The notes under the pieces: model-generated
Databases searched by the model: none
The model's input: the letters and a program-made list of their open reading frames with translations, nothing else
What the model was told of the DNA's origin: nothing
Made by a program: the position numbers and the translations under genes
Origin: an uncultured Flavobacterium sp.
Lineage (GTDB): Bacteria > Bacteroidota > Bacteroidia > Flavobacteriales > Flavobacteriaceae
Direction: 5' to 3'
Assembly (NCBI RefSeq): GCF_947632075.1
Contig: NZ_CANRNX010000008.1
Coordinates: forward strand, 1 to 51,177
DNA: 51,177 nucleotides
Part shown: one piece after another, positions 9,211-18,087 of the stretch
Layout: each line of letters opens with the position of its first letter
How positions within the stretch are numbered: position 1 is the stretch's first letter

Positions 9211-10086
9211 ATGCAATTATTCAGATTTACAGAAGAAGAAAAAAAATCAGCTTTTATAACTGTTATTATTTCAGTTATATTAGTTTCTATTCTTCTTTTC
9301 ATCCGATTTACTTCCACTACAAGTATCGATTTACTTTCTGATGGAGGAGGCGGAGGAGGTGGAGTTACTGTAAATTTTGGAGATAGTGAATTTGGTTCAG
9401 GTTCCGATTTTAATAGTGAAATCCTTCAAGTTACTGAAAATCAAAAAGCAAAACCGATTTTAGAAGAATCAATTAACGAAACTTTGATTGCTCAAGAAAA
9501 TTCTACAAATACAGATTACGTTGTAGCAAAAAAAGATGAAATCAAAAAAAAGGAGATTAAAAAAGAAGAACCTAAGAAAAATGTTTCTGTAAAACAAGAA
9601 GTTAAAAAACAAACAGTCTCCAACGAAACAAATAACGCATTAGCTAATTTATTAGGAGGAAATAAAGGTGGTGATGGTACCGATAGTCAAACAGGGAACA
9701 AAGGAAATTTATCTGGATCATTAAATTCAAGTAATTATTACGGATCAGGTTCAGGTAATGGCACTGGTACCGGAAATGGATCAGGTTCAGGATACGGTAG
9801 CGGAGTTGGTTCAGGTTCGGGTTATTCGCTTGGAAATAGAAGAGCAATCTCAAAACCATTACCAGCATATAAGTGTAACGAAACAGGAAAAGTTGTGGTT
9901 GAAGTTATAGTTGATAAAACCGGAAAAACTACAAACGCAACTGCTGGGGTTAGAGGTACAACGAACAATGCAAAGTGTTTGTTAGATCAGGCTAAAATTG
10001 CCGCAATGAATACTAAATGGGAACCATCGATATCAGCACCAGATAAACAAATAGGTACAATTATTTATCATTTCTCAATACAATAA
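9211..10086 (+). CDS. TonB-like energy transducer, Gly/Ser-rich
   Basis: 291 residues. A membrane anchor at about residues 13-33 follows a charged N-terminus (FTEEEKKS). Next come a run of seven Gly (45-51), a Lys/Glu-rich stretch with KKEEPKK-type repeats (about 105-135), a long Gly/Ser/Asn linker (about 150-208) and a C-terminal domain with VVVEVIVDKTGK like TonB C-terminal folds. The linker and C-terminal region carry two Cys. Such proteins in Flavobacteria couple the inner-membrane ExbB/ExbD motor to outer-membrane receptors. No exbB or exbD is adjacent, so the partner is unknown. A bidirectional terminator follows. Confidence 0.75.
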   Translation: MQLFRFTEEEKKSAFITVIISVILVSILLFIRFTSTTSIDLLSDGGGGGGGVTVNFGDSEFGSGSDFNSEILQVTENQKAKPILEESINETLIAQENSTNTDYVVAKKDEIKKKEIKKEEPKKNVSVKQEVKKQTVSNETNNALANLLGGNKGGDGTDSQTGNKGNLSGSLNSSNYYGSGSGNGTGTGNGSGSGYGSGVGSGSGYSLGNRRAISKPLPAYKCNETGKVVVEVIVDKTGKTTNATAGVRGTTNNAKCLLDQAKIAAMNTKWEPSISAPDKQIGTIIYHFSIQ

Positions 10087-10090
10087 AAAA

Positions 10091-10122
10091 AATATCCCAA
10101 GATTTTCTTGGGATATTTTTTT
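10091..10122. terminator. Bidirectional terminator after the TonB-like gene
   Basis: Perfect 12-bp inverted repeat AATATCCCAAGA / TCTTGGGATATT (10091-10102, 10106-10117) with T runs on both strands. It separates convergent genes. Confidence 0.9.
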
Positions 10123-10125
10123 TAT

Positions 10126-10545
10126 TTAAATATTAAAGTTGAAAACAAAAACATTTCCATTATTAGTGTAAGCTCTATTTTCCCAACTTCTATATTGTTC
10201 TCTTGATAAAATATTACTTAAATCTGCACGTAATCTGCGTTCGTATTCACGTTGTGCATAATTATTAGAAATCATGTAGTTTAATGAAAATTGTAAACGA
10301 GCGCGTTGATTTCTATTTAATCTTAAAAAATCATATCGACTTAACTCTCTTTCTACTCGATAGTTATAATCATGTTTATGATGTTGCTTAGCGTGTTTTT
10401 TTCCTTTTTTATAATCTTTTTTATGTAATTTTTCATGTTTGTTGTGATTTTTGTGTTGAAACCTTCCTTCTTCTCTATGTCTTCCTGGTTGTGCACTTGC
10501 AATTGATACAATTGATAAAAGTGCGATAGTAAATAAACTTTTCAT
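10126..10545 (-). CDS. Small secreted His/Lys-rich protein
   Basis: 139 residues with a clear Sec signal peptide (MKSLFTIALLSIVSIASAQ). The first part of the mature protein (about residues 22-60) is rich in His, Lys and Arg with no acidic balance. The second half is Arg/Asn/Tyr-rich and contains LNRNQRARL and LSREQYRSW, two LxxxQ-type stretches distantly like the LTxxQ motifs of Spy/CpxP periplasmic proteins. That resemblance is weak. It may bind metal or polyanions in the periplasm; no function can be claimed. It stands alone. Confidence 0.7.
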   Translation of the reverse strand: MKSLFTIALLSIVSIASAQPGRHREEGRFQHKNHNKHEKLHKKDYKKGKKHAKQHHKHDYNYRVERELSRYDFLRLNRNQRARLQFSLNYMISNNYAQREYERRLRADLSNILSREQYRSWENRAYTNNGNVFVFNFNI

Positions 10546-10692
10546 TATAATATTTTTTAATAGTTCGTTGTTGAAAAGAATATTTCAAAGTGCATGCCAA
10601 GAAAAAGTGAATTTATTTACATGAATTCTATTTTGTTGATTTTTAGTTGTTTTAAAATTTTATTTTAACAATAGTTTTATTTTACAATATGT

Positions 10693-12000
10693 TTATTGTA
10701 GTCTTTTTTTAGCTTTTGCACCTAATTGTACAATTTTATCGGCAGCATTCACTAAATTACCATTTCCTAAAAACAATTTATTTTTAGCTTTTTCTATATC
10801 GGTTTTAGAACGATCGATGTTTTTTTCAATATTTTGGATATCTTCCACAAAACCAACAAACTTATCATATAATAAGCCAGCTTGTTTGGCAATTTCTAAC
10901 GCATTGTTTTGTTGCTTTTCATTTTTCCATAACGAATCAATTGTTTTTAAAGTAGCCAAAAGGGTAGAAGTGGTTACAATAACAATATTCTTCTCAAATG
11001 CTTGGTTGTATATATTTGGGTCGTTATTAATGGCTAAAGCAAAAGCAGTTTCAATAGGTACAAAAAGTAAAATAAAATCAGGCGAAGCTACTTCGTAAAT
11101 CTGTTGATAATTTTTCTCACTCAATTGTTTGATGTGATTTCCTAACGAAAGTAAATGTTGCTTTAAATAATTCTGTTTTTCGTTTTCGTCTGTAGCGTTG
11201 CAATAACGTTCATAAGCCGTTAACGAAACTTTTGAATCAACAATCATTTTTTTATCATTTGGTAAGTTAATCACAACATCGGGCTGTAAACGTTTACCTT
11301 CTAAAGAAAAGCTTTTCTGAATTTCGTATTCACGACCTTTTTCTAATCCAGATTTTTCTAAAATACGTTCTAAAATCACTTCGCCCCAATTTCCTTGCAC
11401 TTTAGAATCGCCCTTCAATGCATTGGTTAAATTGATGGTTTCTTGCGTCATTTGTTTGTTTAACGAAGAAAGAAAGGTTATTTGCTCTTTTAGAGAAGTC
11501 TGCTGAATTAAATGGTCTTTATGTGTGGTTTCAACGCGTTCTTCAAACGATTTTATCTTTTCTTGTAGCGGATTTAAAATGCTTTCGATTTGAGTTTTAT
11601 TCGTAGCAACAAACTTTTCCGACTTTTCTTCAAGAATTTTATTAGCAAGGTTTTCAAACGTTTCAGAAAACTTGGTTTGTAAAGCTTCTAATTCCTTTTT
11701 TTGGTCGTTTAACTTTATTTTTAAAAAATTAACCTCAGCATTAGCTTTGCTGTATTCACCAAGTAAATCGTCACGTTCTAAACGCAATTGCTCTAATTCA
11801 TCTTTAACCTTAGTAAAAGTTTCTTTATGACTGTTTTCTAATTCAAGGCGTTTGTTTCTTTCGGTTTCTAACTCAAATAAACGTTGTTTACTTTCAGAAA
11901 TCAAAGTTTGTGTTTTAGAATTATTCAAAGCTTTCTGAAGTAAAATTCCAATCAAAAAAGCTAATGTAAATAGTATGAAATAGATAAGATATGCAGACAT
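10693..12000 (-). CDS. rmuC: DNA recombination protein RmuC
   Basis: 435-residue RmuC-family protein. An N-terminal membrane segment (about 4-22) is followed by a long coiled coil (about 25-190) and the conserved RmuC domain with GNWGEVILERILEKSGL and QPDVVINLPNDKKMIVDSKVSL, a restriction-endonuclease-like fold core (Asp...DSK). Known RmuC proteins limit inversion at short inverted repeats. The -7 box TAAATTTG at 12048-12055 lies upstream. A weak hairpin (TACAATA/TATTGTA, 10683-10700) overlaps the stop codon and may act as terminator. Confidence 0.92.
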   Translation of the reverse strand: MSAYLIYFILFTLAFLIGILLQKALNNSKTQTLISESKQRLFELETERNKRLELENSHKETFTKVKDELEQLRLERDDLLGEYSKANAEVNFLKIKLNDQKKELEALQTKFSETFENLANKILEEKSEKFVATNKTQIESILNPLQEKIKSFEERVETTHKDHLIQQTSLKEQITFLSSLNKQMTQETINLTNALKGDSKVQGNWGEVILERILEKSGLEKGREYEIQKSFSLEGKRLQPDVVINLPNDKKMIVDSKVSLTAYERYCNATDENEKQNYLKQHLLSLGNHIKQLSEKNYQQIYEVASPDFILLFVPIETAFALAINNDPNIYNQAFEKNIVIVTTSTLLATLKTIDSLWKNEKQQNNALEIAKQAGLLYDKFVGFVEDIQNIEKNIDRSKTDIEKAKNKLFLGNGNLVNAADKIVQLGAKAKKRLQ

Positions 12001-12047
12001 CGTTCAGTTTTTAAAAAGTAAAAATAAACCTTTTCAATGGGAAAAGA

Positions 12048-12055
12048 CAAATTTA
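12048..12055 (-). promoter_or_regulatory. -7 box of rmuC
   Basis: Minus strand TAAATTTG, full match to TAnnTTTG, 48 bases before the rmuC ATG. No good -33 TTG. Confidence 0.45.
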
Positions 12056-12081
12056 TAAATCAGAAATGAGCATTGATTTAG

Positions 12082-12089
12082 TACCTTTG
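12082..12089 (+). promoter_or_regulatory. -7 box of the pseudouridine synthase-CDF operon
   Basis: TACCTTTG, full match to TAnnTTTG, 16 bases before the ATG at 12106. The predicted leader is about ten bases. Confidence 0.55.
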
Positions 12090-12105
12090 AAAAAACATTT
12101 GAAGC

Positions 12106-12666
12106 ATGCATCAACATTTTAAATTACATAAACCTCACGGATATATTTCTCAGTTTGTTTATGAATTAAAACGTAATAAAAAGAAGTTGGGAGAACTTTA
12201 TCCATTTCCGGAAGGAACGATGGCTATTGGTCGATTAGATGAAGATTCTGAAGGTTTATTGCTTTTAACGACAGATGGAATGATGAGCGAAAAGATTAGA
12301 AGTTCACATTTTGAAAAAGAATATTATGCTCAAGTTGATGGAATTATTACAGATGAAGCTATTGAACAATTGCAAAATGGAGTTTTAATTGGAATAAATG
12401 GTTCAAAATATTTAACCAAAAATTGCGAAGCATCAAAGTTAGACGGTCAGCCAGATTGGTTAGGTGCAGGAAGAAGAATTCGTGATGAAAGACATGGTCC
12501 AACTTCTTGGGTTTCGATTACATTGAGAGAAGGAAAATTTCGTCAGGTTCGTAAAATGACTTCAGCTGTTGGATTTCCAACATTGCGTTTGGTTCGTGTA
12601 CGAATTGGTGATTATTATTTACAAGGATTACAACCGGGTGAAGTAGAAGAATTAAACGAATTATAA
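12106..12666 (+). CDS. RsuA/RluE-type rRNA pseudouridine synthase
   Basis: 186-residue pseudouridine synthase of the RsuA/RluB/RluE family, without an S4 domain. This is the RluE layout (E. coli RluE modifies 23S rRNA U2457). The catalytic Asp45 sits in AIGRLDEDSEGLLLLT, and KPHGYIS at the N-terminus plus EGKFRQVRKMTSAVGFPTLRLVR near the C-terminus are family signatures. The target uridine is inferred only from the domain layout. The next gene starts one base after the stop, so the two form an operon. Confidence 0.9.
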   Translation: MHQHFKLHKPHGYISQFVYELKRNKKKLGELYPFPEGTMAIGRLDEDSEGLLLLTTDGMMSEKIRSSHFEKEYYAQVDGIITDEAIEQLQNGVLIGINGSKYLTKNCEASKLDGQPDWLGAGRRIRDERHGPTSWVSITLREGKFRQVRKMTSAVGFPTLRLVRVRIGDYYLQGLQPGEVEELNEL

Positions 12667-12667
12667 A

Positions 12668-13681
12668 ATGAATCAAAGCGAGAATATTGCAGCAAGAGAA
12701 AATTATAATTTTCAAAAAATTGTTACCATTGTCGGAGTTTTGCTCTTTGCAATTAAGTTTATAGCTTGGTATATTACTGGCTCTGTTGCTGTATTAACAG
12801 ATGCTCTTGAAAGTATTATTAATGTAGTCAGCGGGTTTATCGGATTATACAGTTTGTATTTATCTTCTCTACCCAAAGATCATAATCATCCGTACGGTCA
12901 TGGTAAAGTTGAATTTATTTCGGCTTCGATCGAAGGTACTTTAATTAGTATTGCTGGGGTTGTAATTATACATGAAGCAATAGTAAACTTACAAAACCCT
13001 GTTGAGGTTTCTAAATTAGATTACGGAATTATTTTAATTGCAATTGCTGCTTTGGTTAATTATTTGGTTGGAATGATTGCCGTTAAGAAAGGTAGAAGGA
13101 ACAATTCATTGGCATTAATTGCAAGTGGAAAACATTTACAATCTGATACTTATTCTACCGTTGGAATTATCATTGGTTTAATTGTTATGTATTTTACCAA
13201 TTTACCTTGGATTGATAGTGTTGTAGCATTACTTTTTGCAGTATTTATTATTTATACGGGTTATAAAATTCTGCGTGAAGCAATTTCGGGAATTATGGAT
13301 GAAACCGATGAAGTTTTATTGAAAGAATTGGTTGTTTTTTTAAATGAAGTTCGTAGACCCAATTGGATAGATTTACACAATTTAAGAATAATTAAATACG
13401 GAAGTACTTTGCATATCGATTGTCACATGACGGTGCCTTGGTATTTTAATATTCAAGAAGGACATGTTGAGGTTGATGCACTTGAAGATTTAGTTCGAGA
13501 ATATTTTGGTGATAGAATTGAACTATTTGTACACTTAGATAGTTGTAAAGATTATTCTTGTCAGATTTGTTTAAAAACTGATTGCGAACTTAGAAAACAA
13601 GAGTTTAAAAAACGAATTGATTTTACTGTAGAAAATATTTCTAAAAACGAAAAACACAATAGAGAAGTTACTTTAAAATAA
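12668..13681 (+). CDS. Cation diffusion facilitator family transporter
   Basis: 337-residue CDF antiporter with about six membrane segments, exporting Zn, Fe or Mn from the cytoplasm against protons. Metal-site residues are seen in LTDALESIINV (Asp45 region) and the later HLQSDTYSTVG helix; HPYGHGKVEF is the family loop. The cytoplasmic C-terminal domain ends with four Cys spaced C-x4-C-x2-C-x4-C (CKDYSCQIC...C), a likely metal-binding tail. It directly follows the pseudouridine synthase. The 3' end overlaps the convergent ABC ATPase gene by 14 bases, with no terminator between. Confidence 0.92.
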   Translation: MNQSENIAARENYNFQKIVTIVGVLLFAIKFIAWYITGSVAVLTDALESIINVVSGFIGLYSLYLSSLPKDHNHPYGHGKVEFISASIEGTLISIAGVVIIHEAIVNLQNPVEVSKLDYGIILIAIAALVNYLVGMIAVKKGRRNNSLALIASGKHLQSDTYSTVGIIIGLIVMYFTNLPWIDSVVALLFAVFIIYTGYKILREAISGIMDETDEVLLKELVVFLNEVRRPNWIDLHNLRIIKYGSTLHIDCHMTVPWYFNIQEGHVEVDALEDLVREYFGDRIELFVHLDSCKDYSCQICLKTDCELRKQEFKKRIDFTVENISKNEKHNREVTLK

Positions 13682-14450
13682 ACTGTTTGGTATTTCGATC
13701 AAAAACAATTGAATCGTCATAAAAAAAATTATCAAAAATTCCCTGGTTGATTAATTCATCTGGGGAATTGTGTTTAAATAAGTTTTCTTTCATTATAATA
13801 ATTTCATCGCTTAACTGAATTGCTAAATCTAAATCATGTGTAGAAAACAACACACATTTATTGGTTTCATGTGCTAATTTCTGCAGCAATTTAAAAAGTG
13901 AAACTTTATGAAATAAATCTAAATGGGTTGATGGTTCATCTAAAATAAGAAAAGGCGTGTCTTGTGCAATAGCTCTTGCAATCATCACTTTTTGAAATTG
14001 CCCATCACTTAACTCATAATATTTTCTATCGCGTAAATGAGTAATTTGTGTAAGGTTTAGTGCATTTTCAATTTGTTTTTGATCTGTTTCTGAAAGTTGC
14101 CCTAACCAATTAGTGTAAGGTTGGCGACCTAAAGCAATCAACTCGTAAACGGTTAATGTACTGGTAGGAAGTTTTTCAGTTAAAACTAAACTTAAACTCT
14201 CAGCAAGTTCGTTATTTGAGTATGTTTCAATTGATTTATTATTTAAAAAAACATTCCCTTTAATAGAAGGAATAATTCCTGAAATGGTTTTTAAAAAGGT
14301 CGATTTTCCAATTCCGTTACTTCCAATCAATGAAATAAGTTTTCCTGATTTTAAAGTTAGATTAATATCTGAAGCAATAATTTTAGTTTGTTTATTGCTT
14401 TTGTATCCAATGGTTAAATCTGTGGTTTTTAAAACTTCCATAAACAACAT
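13668..14450 (-). CDS. ABC transporter ATP-binding protein (iron-siderophore/heme/B12 type), orphan
   Basis: About 260 residues with complete ATPase motifs: Walker A GSNGIGKSTFLK, signature LSDGQFQKVMIARA (LSDGQ for LSGGQ), Walker B FLILDEPSTHLD and switch His in STHDLDLA. The sequence resembles FecE/BtuD/HmuV ATPases. The start shown overlaps the MFS stop as TAATG; a second ATG three codons later (14441) is equally possible. Longer in-frame starts lie inside the MFS gene and are rejected. No permease or binding protein is adjacent, so the partner lies elsewhere. Confidence 0.85.
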   Translation of the reverse strand: MLFMEVLKTTDLTIGYKSNKQTKIIASDINLTLKSGKLISLIGSNGIGKSTFLKTISGIIPSIKGNVFLNNKSIETYSNNELAESLSLVLTEKLPTSTLTVYELIALGRQPYTNWLGQLSETDQKQIENALNLTQITHLRDRKYYELSDGQFQKVMIARAIAQDTPFLILDEPSTHLDLFHKVSLFKLLQKLAHETNKCVLFSTHDLDLAIQLSDEIIIMKENLFKHNSPDELINQGIFDNFFYDDSIVFDRNTKQFILK

Positions 14451-15652
14451 TATATTTTTTTCATTATCCAATAAAATCCAAAACAAGCAATTGCAATTAA
14501 AACTCCGTTTACTAACCATAAAGTATTGAAGCCAAAATTACTGGCAACACGAGTTCCGACTAATGGAGCAAAAACATTGGCAATAGAAAATGAAATTGCA
14601 TTTAAAGCCATGTATGAACCTCTGTTTAAATGATTCGATCTATTTGCTGCAACAGTGGCTGTAAAAGGCATGATTAAAATTTCTGAAATACAAAGTAAAA
14701 ACATCGAAAAATATAACATTCCTATATGTTGAGATGGAATTAAAACTAAATAGGTTAAACCACATAAAATACTTCCGAAAATTAAAATTTTAGAAATAGT
14801 GTATTTGTGTTCAACCCAATGCACAATGATCATTTCTAATAAAAAAACGACTATTCCACTAAAAGCAATTAACAAGCCAATTTCTTGTTCGCTAAGTCCA
14901 ACTTCTTCTTTATAAAAAAGCGGTAATAAACTTAGTATCTGAAAAAAACAAAAGGCATAAAAAGCTACAAAAACACTAAACCAAATGTATTTTACATCTG
15001 CATAAGCAGATTTTCTTTCGATCGGTTTATCTTCTCGTAGAACAGAAACGTTTTGTAACGGATTTTCAACCCTGTTTCTAAAGTATAAGAAATACACTGT
15101 TCCAGCGCAAAAAATCATAATGGCATTGGTGTAAAATAACCAACTGAAAGAGTATGCAGCAATAAACCCTCCGATAGCCGGACCAATTGAATATCCTAAA
15201 TTTAAAGCCATTCGGTTTAATGAAAAGGCACGAGTAAGATTTTCTGGTTTGGCATAATTATAAACAGATGCACTGTTTGCAGGACGTAAAATTTCGGTAA
15301 TTGAAGATAATAACGCAATACCAAAACATAAAGATGTGAAGCTGGTTAATTCTGGTAAAAATAAATAGACCGGGATACAAGCAAACAAGCTTAAAGTTTG
15401 AATTTTAAACGAACCAAATTTATCTGTTAAATAGCCACCAACTAATCCTCCGATAATGGCTCCTACACCAAAACAACTTAAAACAATTCCGGCTCTTTCT
15501 AATGAAAAACCTAATTGATTGGTAAGGTAAACTCCTAAGAAAGGAACAACCATAGCTCCACTTCGGTTAATTAGCATAACCAAAGCTAAAATCCATGTAG
15601 CGTTAGATAAACCTTTATAGGCTTCTATATAATTGTTCCAAAGTTTTTTCAT
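14450..15652 (-). CDS. Major facilitator superfamily transporter
   Basis: 400 residues with about twelve hydrophobic helices. The loop after helix 2 has GGYLTDKFGSFK, matching the MFS motif A (G-x3-D-x-G). It resembles DHA1-type drug exporters or sugar/siderophore exporters, but the substrate is not clear. The stop codon overlaps the ATG of the following ABC ATPase, so both are translated from one mRNA. With a siderophore-type ATPase as partner gene, a role in siderophore or metal traffic is possible but unproven. Confidence 0.85.
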   Translation of the reverse strand: MKKLWNNYIEAYKGLSNATWILALVMLINRSGAMVVPFLGVYLTNQLGFSLERAGIVLSCFGVGAIIGGLVGGYLTDKFGSFKIQTLSLFACIPVYLFLPELTSFTSLCFGIALLSSITEILRPANSASVYNYAKPENLTRAFSLNRMALNLGYSIGPAIGGFIAAYSFSWLFYTNAIMIFCAGTVYFLYFRNRVENPLQNVSVLREDKPIERKSAYADVKYIWFSVFVAFYAFCFFQILSLLPLFYKEEVGLSEQEIGLLIAFSGIVVFLLEMIIVHWVEHKYTISKILIFGSILCGLTYLVLIPSQHIGMLYFSMFLLCISEILIMPFTATVAANRSNHLNRGSYMALNAISFSIANVFAPLVGTRVASNFGFNTLWLVNGVLIAIACFGFYWIMKKI

Positions 15653-15670
15653 CGATCAAATTTTTCAACA

Positions 15671-15703
15671 CAAAGGTAAATAACCATTTTCAAATAAATT
15701 CAA
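15671..15703 (-). promoter_or_regulatory. Promoter of the MFS-ABC operon
   Basis: Minus strand TTG (15703-15701), 22 bases, TACCTTTG (15678-15671). The ATG is at 15652. Confidence 0.55.
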
Positions 15704-15746
15704 TTTATAATTAATGAAAATATTAAATAGTTATTTTCATAATTGC

Positions 15747-15754
15747 TATCTTTG
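15747..15754 (+). promoter_or_regulatory. -7 box of the transketolase operon
   Basis: TATCTTTG, full match to TAnnTTTG, 25 bases before the transketolase N-subunit ATG. Confidence 0.55.
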
Positions 15755-15778
15755 TTTATAATTATTTTAATTTTCTAA

Positions 15779-16627
15779 ATGAAACCTACAACACAACAAT
15801 TAACAGACTTAACTACTCAAGTTAGAAGAGACATTCTTAGAATGGTGCACGCAGTAAATTCTGGACATCCAGGAGGATCTTTAGGCTGTGCAGAATTTTT
15901 AGTTTCTCTTTATCAATCGGTTATGGACCGTAAAGAAGGCTTTGAAATGGACGGAAAAGATGAAGATATTTTCTTTTTATCAAACGGACATATTTCGCCT
16001 GTTTTTTATAGCGTTTTAGCTCGAAGTGGATATTTTCCAGTGAGCGAATTGGCTACTTTCCGTAAAATTAATACTCGTTTGCAAGGACATCCAACAACAC
16101 ATGATAATTTACCAGGTGTTCGTATGGCATCAGGTTCTTTAGGACAAGGTTTATCAGTTGCAATTGGTGCTGCTCAAGCTAAAAAATTAAACAAAGATAA
16201 TAAGTTAGTTTATGTTTTATTAGGAGACGGTGAATTACAAGAAGGTCAAAACTGGGAAGCAATCATGTATGCATCTGCAAAAAAGGTAGATAATTTAATT
16301 GCTACAGTTGATTTAAACGAAAAACAAATTGATGGTCCAACAGACGAAGTTTTAGCTATGGGAAGCTTAAAAGCCAAGTTCGAAGCTTTTGATTGGAATG
16401 TTTTAGAAGTTAAAAAAGGAAATGATATTGAAGCTATTGTTGCTGGTTTAAACGAAGCAAAAGCTTTATCTGGAAAAGAAAGACCTACAGTTATTTTATT
16501 ATATACAGAAATGGGTAACGGTGTTGATTTTATGATGCATACTCATGCATGGCATGGTAAAGCACCAAACGATGAGCAATTAGAAAAAGCTTTAGCACAA
16601 AATCCTGAAACTTTAGGTGACTATTAA
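15779..16627 (+). CDS. Transketolase, N-terminal (ThDP pyrophosphate-binding) subunit
   Basis: 282 residues corresponding to the first domain of transketolase. The ThDP motif GDGELQEGQNWEA lies near residues 148-160, with the family's SGHPGGSLGCAEFLVSLY near the N-terminus and TVDLNEKQIDG after it. The enzyme moves two-carbon units between ketose and aldose phosphates in the non-oxidative pentose phosphate pathway. It needs the C-terminal subunit encoded at 18088-19041. The split form is common in Bacteroidetes and Archaea. Unusually, an unrelated secreted-protein gene lies between the two halves. Confidence 0.95.
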   Translation: MKPTTQQLTDLTTQVRRDILRMVHAVNSGHPGGSLGCAEFLVSLYQSVMDRKEGFEMDGKDEDIFFLSNGHISPVFYSVLARSGYFPVSELATFRKINTRLQGHPTTHDNLPGVRMASGSLGQGLSVAIGAAQAKKLNKDNKLVYVLLGDGELQEGQNWEAIMYASAKKVDNLIATVDLNEKQIDGPTDEVLAMGSLKAKFEAFDWNVLEVKKGNDIEAIVAGLNEAKALSGKERPTVILLYTEMGNGVDFMMHTHAWHGKAPNDEQLEKALAQNPETLGDY

Positions 16628-16660
16628 TATGAAATAAAAAATCCAAAAAATCACCAACTT

Positions 16661-18082
16661 ATGAAAAAGATCATTTTATTATCATCCTTGTTTTTAGCGT
16701 TTTTGTCAAATGCTCAAAATAATCAAATTGTATTCGATAACGTTTTAGAATATAGTCTAAAATCGAATTCTGAAGAAGAAAGTATTTTAAAATTAAAGTA
16801 TTATTTAGATAATTCTGAAAAATATAATTTAATTGAAGCTGTAAGTTATAATTCTACGCCAAGCTTTTCGTTTCTTCACCAAGGTAAATATTTAGACATT
16901 AAAGCTTTTGGCTTTGATAGAAAAGTTATAATATCTAACGATGAACCTTACTATTTTTCTAAAAATATTGGATTATCGAGTTTTTTTCAATCTAACATTG
17001 TTTTAGAACCAATTGGTAGAAATAGTGTTATTATGGGAATTCCTTGTGAATACTTTAAAATTAATTCAGACGCGACAGAAGATTATAATTTATCAGATCA
17101 AAATGTTTGTTTCTGTATCGACACAAAAAACGATATTAAAAACTTAAAGTCTTTATTACCAAACGCAAATATAGATGGATTGGTTTTAGCTTATGGAAGA
17201 ATTGATTATCCAGATGAAGAAATCAGTTTAGATGCAATAAAGAAGATTGATATTAAAATAGATTTTGATTTTAATGCAGAATATACAAAATTAGAAGAAG
17301 CATATCAAATTTATAATCAAGTTGATGAAGATGATGGAGATGATGAAGATGATTTGCTATATGTTCCTGACGTTCCTCCTGCTCCAGTAGCAACATTAAA
17401 TAATTCATATTATGATGATCCGCTTTGTAATTATTATAGTTATTTTGATAATTTTAGTCGATCAGTTGAGAATTTTGCATTAAAATTTTCAAGTATAGGA
17501 TGTGATTTATCAACTTTTGATTCTGATTATGACGGAAATCCTGATTTAACAAGAGCTCAAGCAATTCAAATTGCAAAAAAGCAAAGTCAAATCATGATTA
17601 AAGAAGGGAAAAAATCAAAAATTATTGATAGTTCAGAAGCTAAAAAACTTTCAAAAGCTTTTGATAAATTGTTTGATGATGCAACTAATTTTGTTCCTGA
17701 AGTTTATGAAGAAACAGTTATAGAGGCAGTAGGATACAATTTAAGAAGTTATAGTTCAGATTATAAAACAATTTCAGTAGATCATATTAGTTTAGCTGCA
17801 GAACAACAGTTAGATTATAACATTCAAGAATATATGCCTGAATATTGTTACGAACTAAAACAAAATGTACCTAATTTTGATAATAAGCAGCTAAAAAAAC
17901 ATGTTTATAATTTAGTTGGTCAAATTTGTGATTTATATTTATATCAAAATGGAGGTAGTGTTGACTATTTTGGTACTATCGATTCTATGAGAAAAAGCTT
18001 ATTAGAAATTGAAAATATGAGAGAAAATCTTTCTGAAAAAGACACTAAAATTTTAAATGAATATTTAAATTCTTTAGATTAA
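16661..18082 (+). CDS. Unknown secreted protein between the transketolase halves
   Basis: 473 residues with a signal peptide ([19 protein letters not shown]). No family recognised. The mature protein is acidic. [14 protein letters not shown] Asp/Glu run near residues 220-235 is followed by a short Pro-rich stretch (PDVPPAPVA), then a Tyr/Asp-rich segment with [10 protein letters not shown], which resembles a Ca-binding or dockerin-like loop, and a helical C-terminal half. The first part (about 20-220) may be a GLPGLI-like or DUF-type periplasmic domain, but this is not certain. It lies 33 bases after the first transketolase gene and five before the second, on the same strand, so it is probably co-transcribed. 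Confidence 0.75.
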   Translation: MKKIILLSSLFLAFLSNAQNNQIVFDNVLEYSLKSNSEEESILKLKYYLDNSEKYNLIEAVSYNSTPSFSFLHQGKYLDIKAFGFDRKVIISNDEPYYFSKNIGLSSFFQSNIVLEPIGRNSVIMGIPCEYFKINSDATEDYNLSDQNVCFCIDTKNDIKNLKSLLPNANIDGLVLAYGRIDYPDEEISLDAIKKIDIKIDFDFNAEYTKLEEAYQIYNQVDEDDGDDEDDLLYVPDVPPAPVATLNNSYYDDPLCNYYSYFDNFSRSVENFALKFSSIGCDLSTFDSDYDGNPDLTRAQAIQIAKKQSQIMIKEGKKSKIIDSSEAKKLSKAFDKLFDDATNFVPEVYEETVIEAVGYNLRSYSSDYKTISVDHISLAAEQQLDYNIQEYMPEYCYELKQNVPNFDNKQLKKHVYNLVGQICDLYLYQNGGSVDYFGTIDSMRKSLLEIENMRENLSEKDTKILNEYLNSLD

Positions 18083-18087
18083 AAAAA

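Noticed and set aside
9740..9830. Gly/Ser repeat in the TonB-like gene as a mobile or variable repeat
   Set aside because: Irregular codons, no repeat unit at DNA level; ordinary low-complexity linker.
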